64,000 nt of DNA, taken from Plutella xylostella (taxonomy: Eukaryota > Arthropoda > Insecta > Lepidoptera > Plutellidae). Both the position numbers and the translations under genes were made by a program. The notes under the pieces were generated by a model. The model was not told the origin of the DNA. It searched no databases and saw only the letters and a program-made list of their open reading frames with translations. The stretch is taken from NCBI RefSeq assembly GCF_932276165.1, contig NC_064002.1, forward strand, positions 10,726,001 through 10,790,000. The letters run 5' to 3'. This document shows, piece by piece, positions 43,041 to 54,516 of the stretch (positions are counted from its first letter, which is position 1; each line of letters opens with the position of its first letter).

Positions 43041-44946
43041 ACGTGTCGTAAGGGTCTGTTCACACATACCGGCTTGGATAACAGCAGATTTACATCACGT
43101 TGGAAGTAGAACGTTGAATCATTGCCACAGGGCTCTAGTATGCAAAACTTAAAGCTTGCCTCTGTAACTGTCGTGGCTTTAAAAATCTATTGTTCAAAAG
43201 TAAAGCATATCCTGTATACATTTGTGTATTGTTGTGATGAAATTAAGATATTTTACGAAGGCATGTTGTGTATTGTGTACCTTATTCAATTATCACTACG
43301 AGATATCAAATGTAGAACGTTTAAATACTATAAAATATATTTGATTTCTACTAAGTTAACGTTAAATAACACTTATAATACCTAATACATACAAATATCA
43401 CAAGTTATTAAAAGTTAACTTACAATAAAGTTAATTTATCATGATGATTGAATATGAGATATAATTTATGAATGAGGTTTTATTTATGTTTACCTTACGG
43501 ATGTTATGTGATAACTAAGTGCAATCTGAGATGAAATATATAGATTTGGGGACGGCCATATCTGCCGAAGAACCTATAACCGTTACATCGGGCATGTGAA
43601 TGATTGTTAATCTATAGTATAGTATTGTTCTAATGGTACAAGCCTTTTACAATGATCTTGGCTTTACTATAACTCTAACCAAATCGATATAATGTCTAAA
43701 TACTCATTGAGTTTTGTAAATATTACTTAATTTGTATATTTTGTTTTTTATAAACACGTTTAGCCATAATAATACGTACCTACCCATATATTTATTGTTA
43801 TTAATAAAACATATTTTTTATATTTTAAAAGTTTAAGGCAACGTTCAAAACGCTGCCCTTTAGTTGTGATGTATCTTTAATTTTGATTTAATGTTAATTA
43901 AATGGAAATTGTAAGTACAATTTTATTTTATACTTAATAATATTTTTTTCACATTGATTAAAGATTTTTATTCAAATATCCACCTTTTAGATGAGACCAA
44001 TCTATCTACACTACTAGTGTGAGTATTAATGAGGAGTACACATGACAGACCACGAATATCAATACCTGTGTTAAAACTAGATACGAGTAGCGGAATCATT
44101 GTAGAGTTGCAGAAAGGAGCTTTAAGCTAATGTCGACATAATTGTATGTCTGTATCTCTCCGCATGCTGATAAATCAAGGTAGCCATATATTTTTAAGCT
44201 CGACATTTTCTGCAACTCAAAGAAAGAAACTAAATGAGCAAAACTTTCATGCACGACACTTCTCTCTATGAGAACTCTGAATCCCTGGAAGGCTGGAACA
44301 GAAAACGTTTTACATCCAATCTCTTTCCTCCACCCCAACAATATTTTATTACGAACTAGATGGCGTGTCGGTGCTTAAGAAACGTCTCAACAAATAACAC
44401 CCCAGTTCTACTACTGACCTCTTATTTTGAATTAGTTCGGTTAGAACATTTGTGACTGTATTGATTAGAACCATGGCATTACATTGAACTTAAAAAAAGT
44501 ATGACACTAATAAAAATTCGTACAGTTCTTTGGTCTGTTTTTGTATGTGACACGCACCATCTTTCGTATATGGTTAATCTAAGCTCCTACCCATTCATAA
44601 TATAGTTGAACTCCCGACGCGCGCGCTTTCATAAAATATGACCCTCGCGAGAACTAATCTAGCTAATGGGCGCTGTAGGCTAATTAGAGGTATGACTAGC
44701 TAACAGTTTAATGTGCCTGCGACACCGGTGGCCTTTTGAGAGGAACTTTGAGCCAGTAGACTGGAAATGGAGGTTCTTTGTATGAAACACATCTTTGAAA
44801 TTAATATTCCAACACCTTGGCATGTGTTGGAGTGAATGGAGATCTGTTATTATTGTAGGTATGGGTACAGGGTACAGTAGATGTTCGACACCGGTTGAAC
44901 ACCTTTAATATTTTTATGTGGTTAGGTCAATTTAACTTTGACAAGA
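43041..44946. other. FNIP 3' UTR and intergenic DNA
   Basis: Candidate poly(A) signals AATAAA at 43424-43429 and 43803-43808. The minus-strand frame 44096-44341 shows no known domain and I do not call it. Confidence 0.5.
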
Positions 44947-45045
44947 AGTAGTATAACTTTATTGTACATGAAACACTTAAAATAACATTTAAGAATTAAA
45001 ATCTATAATACACTAAGAGCGGCCTTATCGCTAAAAGCGATAAAG
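44947..45045 (-). repeat. LINE/SINE tail fragment (GCGATAAGGCCGC family)
   Basis: ATAACTTTATTGTAC at the left and GAGCGGCCTTATCGC at the right match, in reverse, the 27866-28092 family. Confidence 0.5.
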
Positions 45046-45203
45046 AGAAGCGAAAAAGAAAGTCAGTCGTTGCCAGTCTTCGTCTGATTGTTAAGCTTTT
45101 GTGAGTCGGCGCGGTCGCGATTATCGAAATATGTGTATTTGGGAAATATCGGTTCAATATCATCAGCTGCCATTAGGCATTATATTTTGTTTAAAAAAAA
45201 AAC

Positions 45204-45334
45204 ACGCACTCACGCCTTGTACTAATGTACTCCCTTGCGGGGTAGGCAGAGGTGCATTGCTGCACCCACTTTTCGCCAGAGTGTTATGTTAGTCCCAATG
45301 TAATAGGGGGCGGGCCTATTGCCATTTTACGGGC
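45204..45334 (+). repeat. CGCACTCACGCCTTGTACT repeat, copy 2
   Basis: Nearly identical to 28549-28672. It directly abuts the truncated SINE at 45341, suggesting one inserted beside or into the other. Confidence 0.75.
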
Positions 45335-45340
45335 ACATCC

Positions 45341-45456
45341 AAGACCCGAGAACAAATATCTGTGTTTAAACAAATATCTGCCCCAGCCGGGAATCGAACC
45401 CGGGACCATCGGCTCAGTAGTCAGGGTCACTAACCACTACGCCATTCGGTCGTCTG
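45341..45456 (-). mobile_element. tRNA-derived SINE, truncated copy 3
   Basis: Minus-strand head and part of the body (GAATCGAACCCGGGACC..TTCGGTCGTC); the 3' half is missing. Confidence 0.75.
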
Positions 45457-47329
45457 GTCATATTTTGATTTTTATTATATTATAACTTTTAGTTATAATA
45501 TACGACGACGGACGAGTTAATTTTGTGTGTGTACCTGAAGAATTATTTGGATTTCTCAAGCATCGTGGGGGCCCGTACGCCGCCGAGCCTTGGAGATAAC
45601 TGGTTTATACCTACCTATAAGGATAAAAAATGGATTGACTGATTTGAATGTTTCAGCTGAAAATTTGCAAGGATAAGATCATTGTAAAGATCATTAAGTG
45701 AAGGTGCGTAGATAATGAGTAGGTAGTTGGGTAATGGGTAGGTACTTACAGGCGCGGATCCAGACCTCAAAATAGGTGATGGGCAAATCTAAAAAAGTTT
45801 TTTTGCCTCGCCTTTAGGGACAGATAGCTGTTTTTTTGTACGTTGTTAAGTACTTATACTAAATTAAATTATTTAAATGTATGTATGAAATGCATCTCAA
45901 AAGCTCTCCGTATCAAAAAAACATTGTTAAATAATACAAACTGTTGATAAATTTTCGTTTTTTTTTAAATTTTACCGATAAAACTCCGTGTTACGCCAAG
46001 GTAACTATACAATGTATAAATGTGTTGTTTTTCGAACCCGACAAACTTTAAAGGACGAGTAATTTCATCGAGAAAAAATTGCCATATGTGGGGTAAAATC
46101 TCAATGTTCTAGAAATGGCGGCCATTTTAAAGTTTTAGATAATTAGTTTTTTCTTCTTCTTCATAAAAATCATATCTCGAGATTTAAACGCCCTACGGAC
46201 ATAAAATAAAATGCTTTTATCCGCAAAAAGTCATCTCTATCCAATAAAAATGTCAAAATTTGCTAAAAATTTACATAAAATAAGTTAAAAGCACCTAATC
46301 TAGTTTTTTTGATAATAAAAAACAGCAAAATTTTCATTTTACTTGAATTACTTTGAAAATAGCCCCCTTTGATGGTATTTTTATATGTATTATTTTAAAA
46401 GTATTTGAGTTAAGCTAAAAAATGATACCAAAACCGTATCTCTACGTCGAGACAGTCAAGAATTATTGCAAGTTCAAAACACACCATTCCAAGGGAAAAC
46501 TTTTTAAGGCGAACCGATGTTTAAGAGAATTTCAGTATAATAATTAAAAAATCTGACATTACGATATCGCTGCATTTTTGATACTTATTATGTTGTTGAT
46601 GATCCGACATGATTCATGGCTGAAAATTTTATATTTTTTAATCTACGTTAGGTAATTAGTTAATTAATTTTGCATGCTAATAAAATTATATAATTATGTT
46701 AACAACAATATAAATCAACCTATTCATTTATAAGTAATTCATTAATATAAGGTACTAAGGTAATTTTGTAAAAAATTAGATCGTTAGTATTATCCATAAG
46801 TTAAATATTTTATTATTTTACCATTACGCGATGGATGTTAAGGAGCGGGGTCTTCTGGTACAGGTATTTCTTACTTAAAAGAAGGCCCCAGCCAACTCAT
46901 ATTTTTGAAATTTATGGTACTGCAATAAATATTTTTGATTTTTTTTTTGATTTTTGATTTTTTGAAAAATCTTTTTTTAATCTTTGTTGTATCTAAAATA
47001 GCCATAGTAAAAAGTTATCTTTTAAGCAGACATAATTACCACATTTTTAACACAAATTCAGTTTTCTAGGTTTTCCTAATACAACATCCAAAATATTTGA
47101 CATGTATGGATCAAAAACTTGAAACTTTGCGTGTTAGACTAAAATATTTTTAATTAGGTACCTACTTACATTTATTTTGAGACAAAAAATGCAGCTAGAT
47201 CTTAAAGTTTTGTTAGATAACGTTCGTGAAGTAAGTAAATGCAGGTAATGCATTATTTTTATTTATTTAATGGAATTAAGTCCCTATCTATACATAAATT
47301 GTTAAATACCACAACAACTTTAGACAGCT

Positions 47330-47790
47330 GAATCCAAAGAACTATCATGAGTTGATTGGTAAGTCGATGTATTCCTTTAAATGGGTTATAGACGAATGCA
47401 TTTCCATTCGTTTGAACCCCATAATGCATTATCCGAAATTCAACCATTTCTGAGTTATTTAAGTTTAAAGTTTTTTTTAGGTTTTTGCCAAAATTTATGT
47501 TTAAAAGCAAAATATTTTAAAAAAACTGTCAATTTTTTAAATACTTTTTTTATGGTTTTGTATTAGTGACACCTTAGCCAACTAATTATAATCATTAAAT
47601 GCGCAATATTTAACTTAATTTAGACACTGTGCTTCAAAATAGTTGAAACATTAAGAAAATGTTACGAAAGGTGAAAACAAAAAAAAACTAAATTAAAAAA
47701 CAGGCACTACAGCTTAAAAACATAATCAATTTATAAGCTTTAAAATGACATATTCCAATCTAAAATCCATTAAGATATGACCAAGATATA
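47330..47790 (-). mobile_element. Repeat X, copy 2 (reversed)
   Basis: Minus-strand relative of 30297-30741; shows the uninterrupted form of the LINE C target word (GCATTATGGGG on the minus strand, about 47425). Confidence 0.7.
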
Positions 47791-47865
47791 GCCAAAACAA
47801 CCGCAAAGGCGGACAAATCCCAGTAGGGAAACAACCAAGATTTTGTTCCAATTTTAAGGTAAAAA

Positions 47866-49055
47866 GTATAGCTGAACACAAAAGAGTAGAGATTAGTGTT
47901 TTTGGAACTAAACAGATTTAAACCTGGCAATAAAAAAAAAATGTGATTTGTGGTCTGTTTCTATGGTTCGAATGTCAAACTCGCCCTGTTCCTGTATAAA
48001 CATGGTATAAACAAATCGAATTTTGCTTAATTTTGGAGTTTTGTGGATTGTTGAGTTTGTTCACAAGGTGAAAATTAATAAAACCATTCGCAGCGAAGCT
48101 AGACAGATGATTTACAGCGTTTACCTGCGATGTTTGGCAGAGAATGAGGCTGGAGAAGTATTAGTCAATATATACGATGTTTATGAAAGAGCAGCGTTTT
48201 ATACTGGTGAGTAGGTACCTAATTTCTAACCGTTAACATACATTGCTTATATTTCTTGTAAAAAAAGTACTATTTTGATGTAATAGAATGCCTTTCAATG
48301 CACTTTCAATGTGTATTTGTTATTCTTATAGAGGTTAGAAAATACTAGTGTCAAACGTTACATGACATCAGGGTCTGGATGCTAATGTTGTTAAAACATC
48401 AGGTCTAGATACTTTTTTACTAACCCCCGACTCAAAAAGGGTATCGATAAGTTTTACAGCTGTAGGTGTCTACTGTCTATGTGTGTCGGTCTCTCCGTGT
48501 AGAGTACCTATTGTAAAAATATGTGTAAGAATATGTAAGAGTCGGTATAAATTCCCCAGACATAATAATTTGCAAGTCACTGCTTTTCAGACCAATTAAA
48601 TAATTTGTTGCAGGAAAATCGGTAAACACAGTTTTAGAAGAATTGCCGAGGCACATTTGAACTTTTTCCTGAGCAAGAAAAAACTGTAATAAAATATCGA
48701 TGTGTGATACTATCACTTTTCTCTTATAGTAATTACATAATGGGATAACCAACACGTATTTCAGTGCAAAAAAACATTATGAAATACACAATGAAATAAA
48801 ATTTACAGTTGATTTGATTTAATGAAATTCATTCAAGACTGCCCCCCTCACCCCTACTAATTTCTTCTCTTAACATAAACCTCCCCAAAAAGTGGCATTT
48901 TATAATTAGTAAATACTTGAAACATTTCTCGTTTTGATTTTTTCTGCTAAAGTATCGTGATACTTTTGTCCGTTTTCTATACTATAATAGTGTGGCCACT
49001 TTCTTAGATTGCCACGCCCTCAATGATTCTCTACTCTTTTATGTTCAGCTATATT
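47866..49055 (+). mobile_element. Possible Tc1/IS630-like transposon remnant
   Basis: TATAGCTGAACACAAAAGAG (about 47868) and the complement of CTCTACTCTTTTATGTTCAG (about 49027) form inverted ends. Inside, the frame 48023-48214 encodes a helical segment IRSEARQMIYSVYLRCL ... VYERAAFYTG, resembling the N-terminal helix-turn-helix exon of DDE (IS630/Tc1-like) transposase-derived proteins, and ends in a donor-like G|GTGAGT. There is no ATG start, and no catalytic DDE part was found. Weak call. Confidence 0.35.
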
Positions 49056-49856
49056 GTAACTGGACTTTGTAGAGATCCAAACCGTTTAGTAATAATTGTG
49101 TTCCAATAATGCGGTTCCTCAAATGCACAGATCTAAGACAAGGTTGCTTCACCGAAATAATGCTTGTACGATAACATGGTTAGCCGATTGTAATTTTCAA
49201 TTATGATTGGTAAAACAAAATAATTCTTCACAAACCGGTTCCCCAAAACTACTGTTTGACGACAGTTAATTCGCCGAAAACATGATTGGCCAGTAGCTCT
49301 CGACATAGCACTGTTTGACAATGATTGTTTTAAATTCAACGTGTTCAAACACTGTGCCAAATGTAAAAGTTTCACCGAATAGTGTTATAGGAGATGCAAT
49401 TTGGTGGTTAAAAAAAAACTAAAAAATTAAATAACTCAGAAATGGTTGAATTTCGGATAATGCATTTTATTTATTTATTTATTTATTTATTAACAAACAC
49501 ATATTGGTACATATAATTAACAGTATACAACACCACATAAGCCTTCAAAGGTTTGTGTGTGATGCGATTTTAATCTACCATACAAGTAATTTTTAGGTAA
49601 TGATTAACGTAGTCATACAATATAAGTAGGTATAAGCCATATAAGCAAAAGTATTCTAACACCTTAACATACGATCACAAAAACAAATACAGCGAGCGAG
49701 ATCGTGCCGGCCGGCAGATAACACTATTCATTTCTTCATAGCTCTTGATAGAATAGTAATAAGAGTGGTTTTTAATTACACTTACAGGACGGGCGATCAC
49801 ACTAAAGAAACTACCGACATTGTAAAATTTATCACATTGACGACATATACAGGGTG

Positions 49857-52808
49857 CTAATTATTTTCTAATGATTGTAGGAAAAACTCTTTTAACTTTA
49901 TTTTTATATTTAAGGGAGTAATTTTTTTCCGGATTTCGTTTGGAATACTATTTATTATGATAGGTACTTGCTGCGCAGTTATGCGTTTTCCATAGTAATT
50001 GTTGTGTTTGGGTATTTTGAGAAAGTTATTGGCAATTTTTCGAGTAAAGATTTTGTGGGATATGGGCTGTTGGATTTCCTGGTTAAAAAACTGTTCTTTG
50101 AGAAGCACGTATTTAAATTTTAAGTCCACGGGCAGAACACCACAGTGCTTGAATAGGCCGTTGCAGTTTTCTCTGAACTTATTTTTAATTTTAGGGCCAA
50201 CTATGTTTTTAATGATTCTAGTCTGCAGGTTTAATAGGGGCTCGAGGTATGACTTGAACGTGCGTCCGTAGCTACTAAGTCCATAATCTACCACTGGTTC
50301 AACTAATGCCTTGTACAACGTCATCAGTGTATGGAAGGTTAACCTATTGCGGATGATGTATATTTTGGCTAGTATTGCCCGTAGTCTGTTATTGACTCCA
50401 TCAATGTGGGGACCCCAGCTGAAATGCTCATCAATCACGAGGCCGAGGTATCTCTGGCTCTTGACTAGCTCTATTGACTCACACTTGCAGCTTTGAGTCC
50501 TCAAATGAAGGCAACTGTGACTATGTGCTTTCAGTTCGATGAGTTGGTCGTTTTTAATGTGAGGTGAGTGTATGTGAACCATTTTAGTCTTTTGTGCGTT
50601 GAGGACAAGTCCAGAGTCGTGAGACCACATACACAGCCTGTCAAAGTCTTTTTGTAATTTTGATATTGCATCCTTGACATTACGATCAGCTGATATGATG
50701 CATGTGTCATCAGCAAATTGATATACCTGGCAGTGCTTCAGGACATTAACTAGGTCGTTGACATACACGAGGAAGTGAAGGGGTCCGATTACCGAACCCT
50801 GTGCTGTACCATGGGTCGCCATGCTTCGTTTACTTAGTGAGTTGCAAATTTTTACATAGCTACACCTATTCGCGACATAACTATCGCACCACTTAAGCAG
50901 TGGGCCCCTGATGCCACTAGCGTCGAGCTTTTGTGATAGTTTTTTATGATCCAGGACATCAAACGCCTTTGAATAATCTATGAACAGCGCAAAAACGTGT
51001 TTTTTATCGTTAAGGTGGGCATTAACGCTATCTGTGAAGTCCGACAGTAGCTGGGTGCAACTTTTGTTAGGTTGGAAGCCGTATTGTAGTTTAGTCAGTA
51101 CGTCATGCTTACCATAAAACTCTTGCATTTGTTTACAGACTGCCTTTTCCACAATTTTATCTATGCAAGATAATATGGTAATGGGCCTGTATTTACCTAC
51201 ATCGTCTCGTTTACCTCCTTTATGGATAGGTCGTACGCAACCCTCTTTTAGTTCATCAGGATAATGTCCCTGTCGTATGCTTGTGTTTATTAGTTTGGCT
51301 ATGGCGATAGATATATTTTGTGCTAAATTTATTACGTCAATGGTTTTAATACCATCAATGCCTGCTGCCTTCTTAGGTTTTAGTGTTTTTATTATTTTAT
51401 GAACATCCCCTGCAGTAACCCTTTTGAATCGTATGCTGGCGTTAGTGGGCTTTAGATATGATGTTTCATCTAGTATGGGGGATTTGCACTTTGGTATAGT
51501 CGTTTGCACGTTAGTATTGAATTCCGTTGAGAACTTATTGGCAATTTCTTCGTCGGTTAGTAGGTAGGAGAAGCTATTTTTTATGGCTTCGTCTAGAGTA
51601 GGTTTAATTCTGCCAGTAATCCTATTAAGAAGCTCCCATATTCGACGTGAATTGCCATGATTAATTTTAAATTCGTTTTTAAAGTAATTATTCTTACATT
51701 GATGTAACATCTTATTTGCGCGGTTTCTAATTTTATTGTATTGTAATCTAAGTAGTTTATTGTTACTGTCTTTGCGTAGTTTTTGGTATAACTTATTTTT
51801 ATGCTCACATAATTTATTGATACTTCTATTTATCCAAGGTTCACCACTCCTATTAGTTTTTTGTGAATTGAACTTAAGCGTCGAAGAGGCGTTTTTATAT
51901 GCATTACTAAAGTTGTCTCTAATGAAGTTGTAAATTGTGGTAGGGCAATCATAATCTTTAATTTTATTCCAATCGCAAGTACTAAGATATTCCGACACTT
52001 TTTTCTGATCTATTTTTGTAATGGTCAAAGGAGCAGCCTGTACATGAACCTTATTAACGCATACAATCGCAGTCATTCTGTGGTCGGCCAGTACGGTGTC
52101 GATAGCTCCGGTGTACGGTTCAAGCGAGTGGAAGCGTCCGAATATGTGGTCCAAGCACGATTTACTTATTATTCCATTTCTTTCCTCAATTCTGGTGTAG
52201 TCAGAGATTCCGCTCGCTAGGCCGTGCCCGTGAAGGGTCGATAAGTAACAGTCTGTAACAGAGTTAGATATTTTTAAATCCAAGTTCATGTCGCCGATTA
52301 GTATGAGGTTTATACATTGGCTAAGTTTGTTTACAAGCTTATTCAGTTCGTCGATAAAACAGGATTTACTCTTTATAGGAGGTTTGTACAGTGCACACAG
52401 TGTTATGGGAATATTGTCTGGTGATACAATAGTGCCGATGAGGTTTTCAAATGAGTACGTTTTAATTATTCGTTGCGTGAATTTGAGTGGATTGAGCGTA
52501 TATATAATGATGCCTCCGCCTTTTTGTTTTTTTCGTAACTCCGTGTGCATTGTGTAGCCTCTCAATTTAAATAATTCTGAAATACTGTCAGTTATGTTAG
52601 CCTCGGTTATAACGATAATATGAATTTTATTAAGGCTAGATGATACTAAACTTTCTAATTTAGGGAAATTTTTAATCATTGATCGGATATTAATATGGAT
52701 ACAGGTAAGGCTTAGGTTTAGATTACAATTCGTTTTAGGTATCTGTGCAATTAAATTATTTAGGTTAGTGCAATCAAAGATTTCTGTAATTTCTGGTTCT
52801 AAATCCAT
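49857..52808 (-). CDS. LINE C ORF2: endonuclease and reverse transcriptase
   Basis: 983 codons, uninterrupted. AP-endonuclease part: HINIRSMIKNFPKLE near the start, ITEANITDS, LIGDMNLDL near residue 170, LADHRMTAIV near 239. Reverse transcriptase: FALFIDYSKAFDVLDHKKL near 605-620, GTAQGSVIGPLHFLVYVNDL near 666, catalytic FADD near 697. GTAQGS replaces the more common GVPQGS. The C-terminal third contains the Cys/His-containing LVIDEHFSWGPHI and SYGRTFKSYL segments of the family. It starts 48 bp downstream of ORF1. Confidence 0.95.
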   Translation of the reverse strand: MDLEPEITEIFDCTNLNNLIAQIPKTNCNLNLSLTCIHINIRSMIKNFPKLESLVSSSLNKIHIIVITEANITDSISELFKLRGYTMHTELRKKQKGGGIIIYTLNPLKFTQRIIKTYSFENLIGTIVSPDNIPITLCALYKPPIKSKSCFIDELNKLVNKLSQCINLILIGDMNLDLKISNSVTDCYLSTLHGHGLASGISDYTRIEERNGIISKSCLDHIFGRFHSLEPYTGAIDTVLADHRMTAIVCVNKVHVQAAPLTITKIDQKKVSEYLSTCDWNKIKDYDCPTTIYNFIRDNFSNAYKNASSTLKFNSQKTNRSGEPWINRSINKLCEHKNKLYQKLRKDSNNKLLRLQYNKIRNRANKMLHQCKNNYFKNEFKINHGNSRRIWELLNRITGRIKPTLDEAIKNSFSYLLTDEEIANKFSTEFNTNVQTTIPKCKSPILDETSYLKPTNASIRFKRVTAGDVHKIIKTLKPKKAAGIDGIKTIDVINLAQNISIAIAKLINTSIRQGHYPDELKEGCVRPIHKGGKRDDVGKYRPITILSCIDKIVEKAVCKQMQEFYGKHDVLTKLQYGFQPNKSCTQLLSDFTDSVNAHLNDKKHVFALFIDYSKAFDVLDHKKLSQKLDASGIRGPLLKWCDSYVANRCSYVKICNSLSKRSMATHGTAQGSVIGPLHFLVYVNDLVNVLKHCQVYQFADDTCIISADRNVKDAISKLQKDFDRLCMWSHDSGLVLNAQKTKMVHIHSPHIKNDQLIELKAHSHSCLHLRTQSCKCESIELVKSQRYLGLVIDEHFSWGPHIDGVNNRLRAILAKIYIIRNRLTFHTLMTLYKALVEPVVDYGLSSYGRTFKSYLEPLLNLQTRIIKNIVGPKIKNKFRENCNGLFKHCGVLPVDLKFKYVLLKEQFFNQEIQQPISHKIFTRKIANNFLKIPKHNNYYGKRITAQQVPIIINSIPNEIRKKITPLNIKIKLKEFFLQSLENN

Positions 52809-52855
52809 TAAGTATACTTGCGGTTGAGTAGATGGATAATCTATCTGGTAGTAAG

Positions 52856-53830
52856 TTACTTGTCAGCCATTGATAGTATGTCCACTTCGGTTCGTATTTG
52901 CATTACTTTAGCATTTTCATTCTTCTTAATCAGAATTCTACCGTTGCTCGTCCAGATAAATTTAAAAGAGTTGCGAAGTTGTTGCTTAGTTTTCCACAGT
53001 AAGGTTTTATTGTACTGTGTTAGTGCTTCGCGGATGTAGATGGGTGTTCCGGCCAGTTCTTTAGGTGTGTCTTCAAGCACCTCGCCTACAGACAGCGGGG
53101 TGTTGCGAGCGGCTTTGATCCATGACTCTTTCATGTTCTTGGACTTCAGCTCCACGATAAGGCTGCCATTACGTTCTCCACGGGGTGGTACCTCACGTAT
53201 GAGCTGCATATCAGTTGGCTCGATCTTACTGTACTTGGCTATTTGTTTCACCATTGCATCTGGGGTCAGGTTGGGCAATTTGGGGATCCCGGCTATCTCA
53301 ATTTGGTTGCAAAGAAGGTTCTGTTCGAATTCTTGCTGCTTCTCCTCCAGGACAGCCATTCGAAGCTCAATGTTTTTGTTGCTGTTAAGAATATTGGAAT
53401 TCTTACCTTCCAGGTTCCTCAGCTTCGATTCCATGGTTTCAATGCGTTCCTGGAAGTCATCGAATCTGTCGCTCAGAAAGTCCAATGAACTTTGTATGGG
53501 TCCTACTTCTTCCTTGATTGCTTTTCGTATTTCAGAACTGATGTCCCGGAGCAATTTCTTCACGTCGAATGCAGCTGTTTCAGGCAGATTTGGTGCATGC
53601 TCCTCGTTCTCCTCCTCCTCGGGGACATAGAATGAGCCTCGCTTCGGGGTGTTCCTGCAGCACTCGTTACAGCTCCATTCCAGGCTGTTGGATGAGCGGA
53701 GCGCGGTCAGCTGTTTCGCTGATACTTTCGCACAGTCGACACTAGCATGTACCTTTTTTGTACATCTGCTGCACTCCAGGCCAGGGCTTCTTTTGGTAAT
53801 TGACTTATTACACGAATCACATTTATTCAT
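52856..53830 (-). CDS. LINE C ORF1: PHD-like zinc finger and coiled coil
   Basis: 324 codons, uninterrupted. Residues 1-60 have a Cys/His pattern of PHD type (CDSCNKSITKRSPGLECSRC, HASVDC, CNECC), known from ORF1 of some CR1 elements. Residues about 85-170 form a heptad-rich coiled coil (SDRFDDFQERIETMESKLRN). The C-terminal part carries the basic RNA-binding domain (REVPPRGERNGSLIVELK). The protein is expected to package LINE RNA. Confidence 0.9.
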   Translation of the reverse strand: MNKCDSCNKSITKRSPGLECSRCTKKVHASVDCAKVSAKQLTALRSSNSLEWSCNECCRNTPKRGSFYVPEEEENEEHAPNLPETAAFDVKKLLRDISSEIRKAIKEEVGPIQSSLDFLSDRFDDFQERIETMESKLRNLEGKNSNILNSNKNIELRMAVLEEKQQEFEQNLLCNQIEIAGIPKLPNLTPDAMVKQIAKYSKIEPTDMQLIREVPPRGERNGSLIVELKSKNMKESWIKAARNTPLSVGEVLEDTPKELAGTPIYIREALTQYNKTLLWKTKQQLRNSFKFIWTSNGRILIKKNENAKVMQIRTEVDILSMADK

Positions 53831-53906
53831 TTTATTTTTATAAAATATATGCAGTTACGTTAATTACGTCTTTACGTCGCAAAAGTTGCGGGTAGATGAT
53901 GATGAT

Positions 53907-54508
53907 ATTATGGGGTTTAATCAACTGGAAATGCCTTCGTCTACAACCCATTTAAAGGAATACATCGACTCAAATGCACAGATCTAAGACAAGGTTGCCA
54001 ATCACCCTGTATACTTAGACATAGCATTTTGTTACATATTAACTAAGTAGAGGGATTATTCGGCAAACCTTTTGCTTACTTAACTTAGGGGTTACAATTG
54101 AGAAAATCTAACAAAACTGATATTCTGGCCGTTATGCAAAAAAAATCGAATTCTTTATTTTAAATAAAATTATCATAGAAACTACTTATTGGCTTGTACG
54201 AGTATTATGTACTTATAAGTACGTAAATAGTGGCTTTGGCCGTAAGCCGTAACCGTAACACAGACTCTTGGCATGACTGAAAATTTTATGCATTTTGAAT
54301 TTCTTTAACAACCATCCGGAGGGCTTTCAGGCTGGAAAAAATGATTTAGCATAACCCGAAATAATCACCACCAACATAAAAAACAATCACACCTCTTAGG
54401 TGATAAAATAACTAAATTATAAATATTAAATTCCCATGGTTTGATATGGGGCAAGACATTTAGGTGATGGGCATGCCCACCTTGCCCATATGGGTGGATC
54501 CGCGCCTG
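53907..54508. other. Repeat X copy 3 right part and hAT right end
   Basis: 53907-54010 is the right part of repeat X copy 3, ending ATCACCCTGTAT. The remainder leads to the hAT terminus and contains CACCTTGCCCATATGGGTGG just inside it. Confidence 0.6.
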
Positions 54509-54516
54509 GGTACTTA

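Larger units (their letters stand above)
49467..53906 (-). mobile_element. CR1-like LINE (LINE C), both ORFs open
   Basis: About 4.44 kb on the minus strand, 3' end marked by a TTTA/TAAA run (49466-49490). ORF1 and ORF2 are both uninterrupted, pointing to a recent insertion. It splits a repeat X copy: 49400-49466 ends ...GATAATGCATT and 53907 resumes ATTATGGGG, while the uninterrupted relative at 47330-47790 reads GCATTATGGGG. The duplicated target is therefore short, about 3 bp (ATT), or blurred by the tail. The whole sits inside the hAT composite. Confidence 0.9.
45749..54508. mobile_element. hAT-type composite transposon with nested insertions
   Basis: The ends are perfect 14-bp inverted repeats: CAGGCGCGGATCCA at 45749-45762 and its complement at 54495-54508. 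An exact 8-bp direct repeat, GGTACTTA, flanks them at 45741-45748 and 54509-54516. Short CAG-starting ends and 8-bp duplications are hallmarks of hAT elements. A subterminal word AGGTGATGGGCA occurs near both ends. Of the 8,760 bp, about 4.44 kb is LINE C, so the pre-LINE element was about 4.3 kb, itself filled with repeat X copies and a possible Tc1-like remnant. I see no hAT transposase frame, so it is a non-autonomous or decayed element. Confidence 0.85.

Noticed and set aside
53040..53630. 196-codon plus-strand frame
   Set aside because: Antisense shadow of LINE C ORF1.
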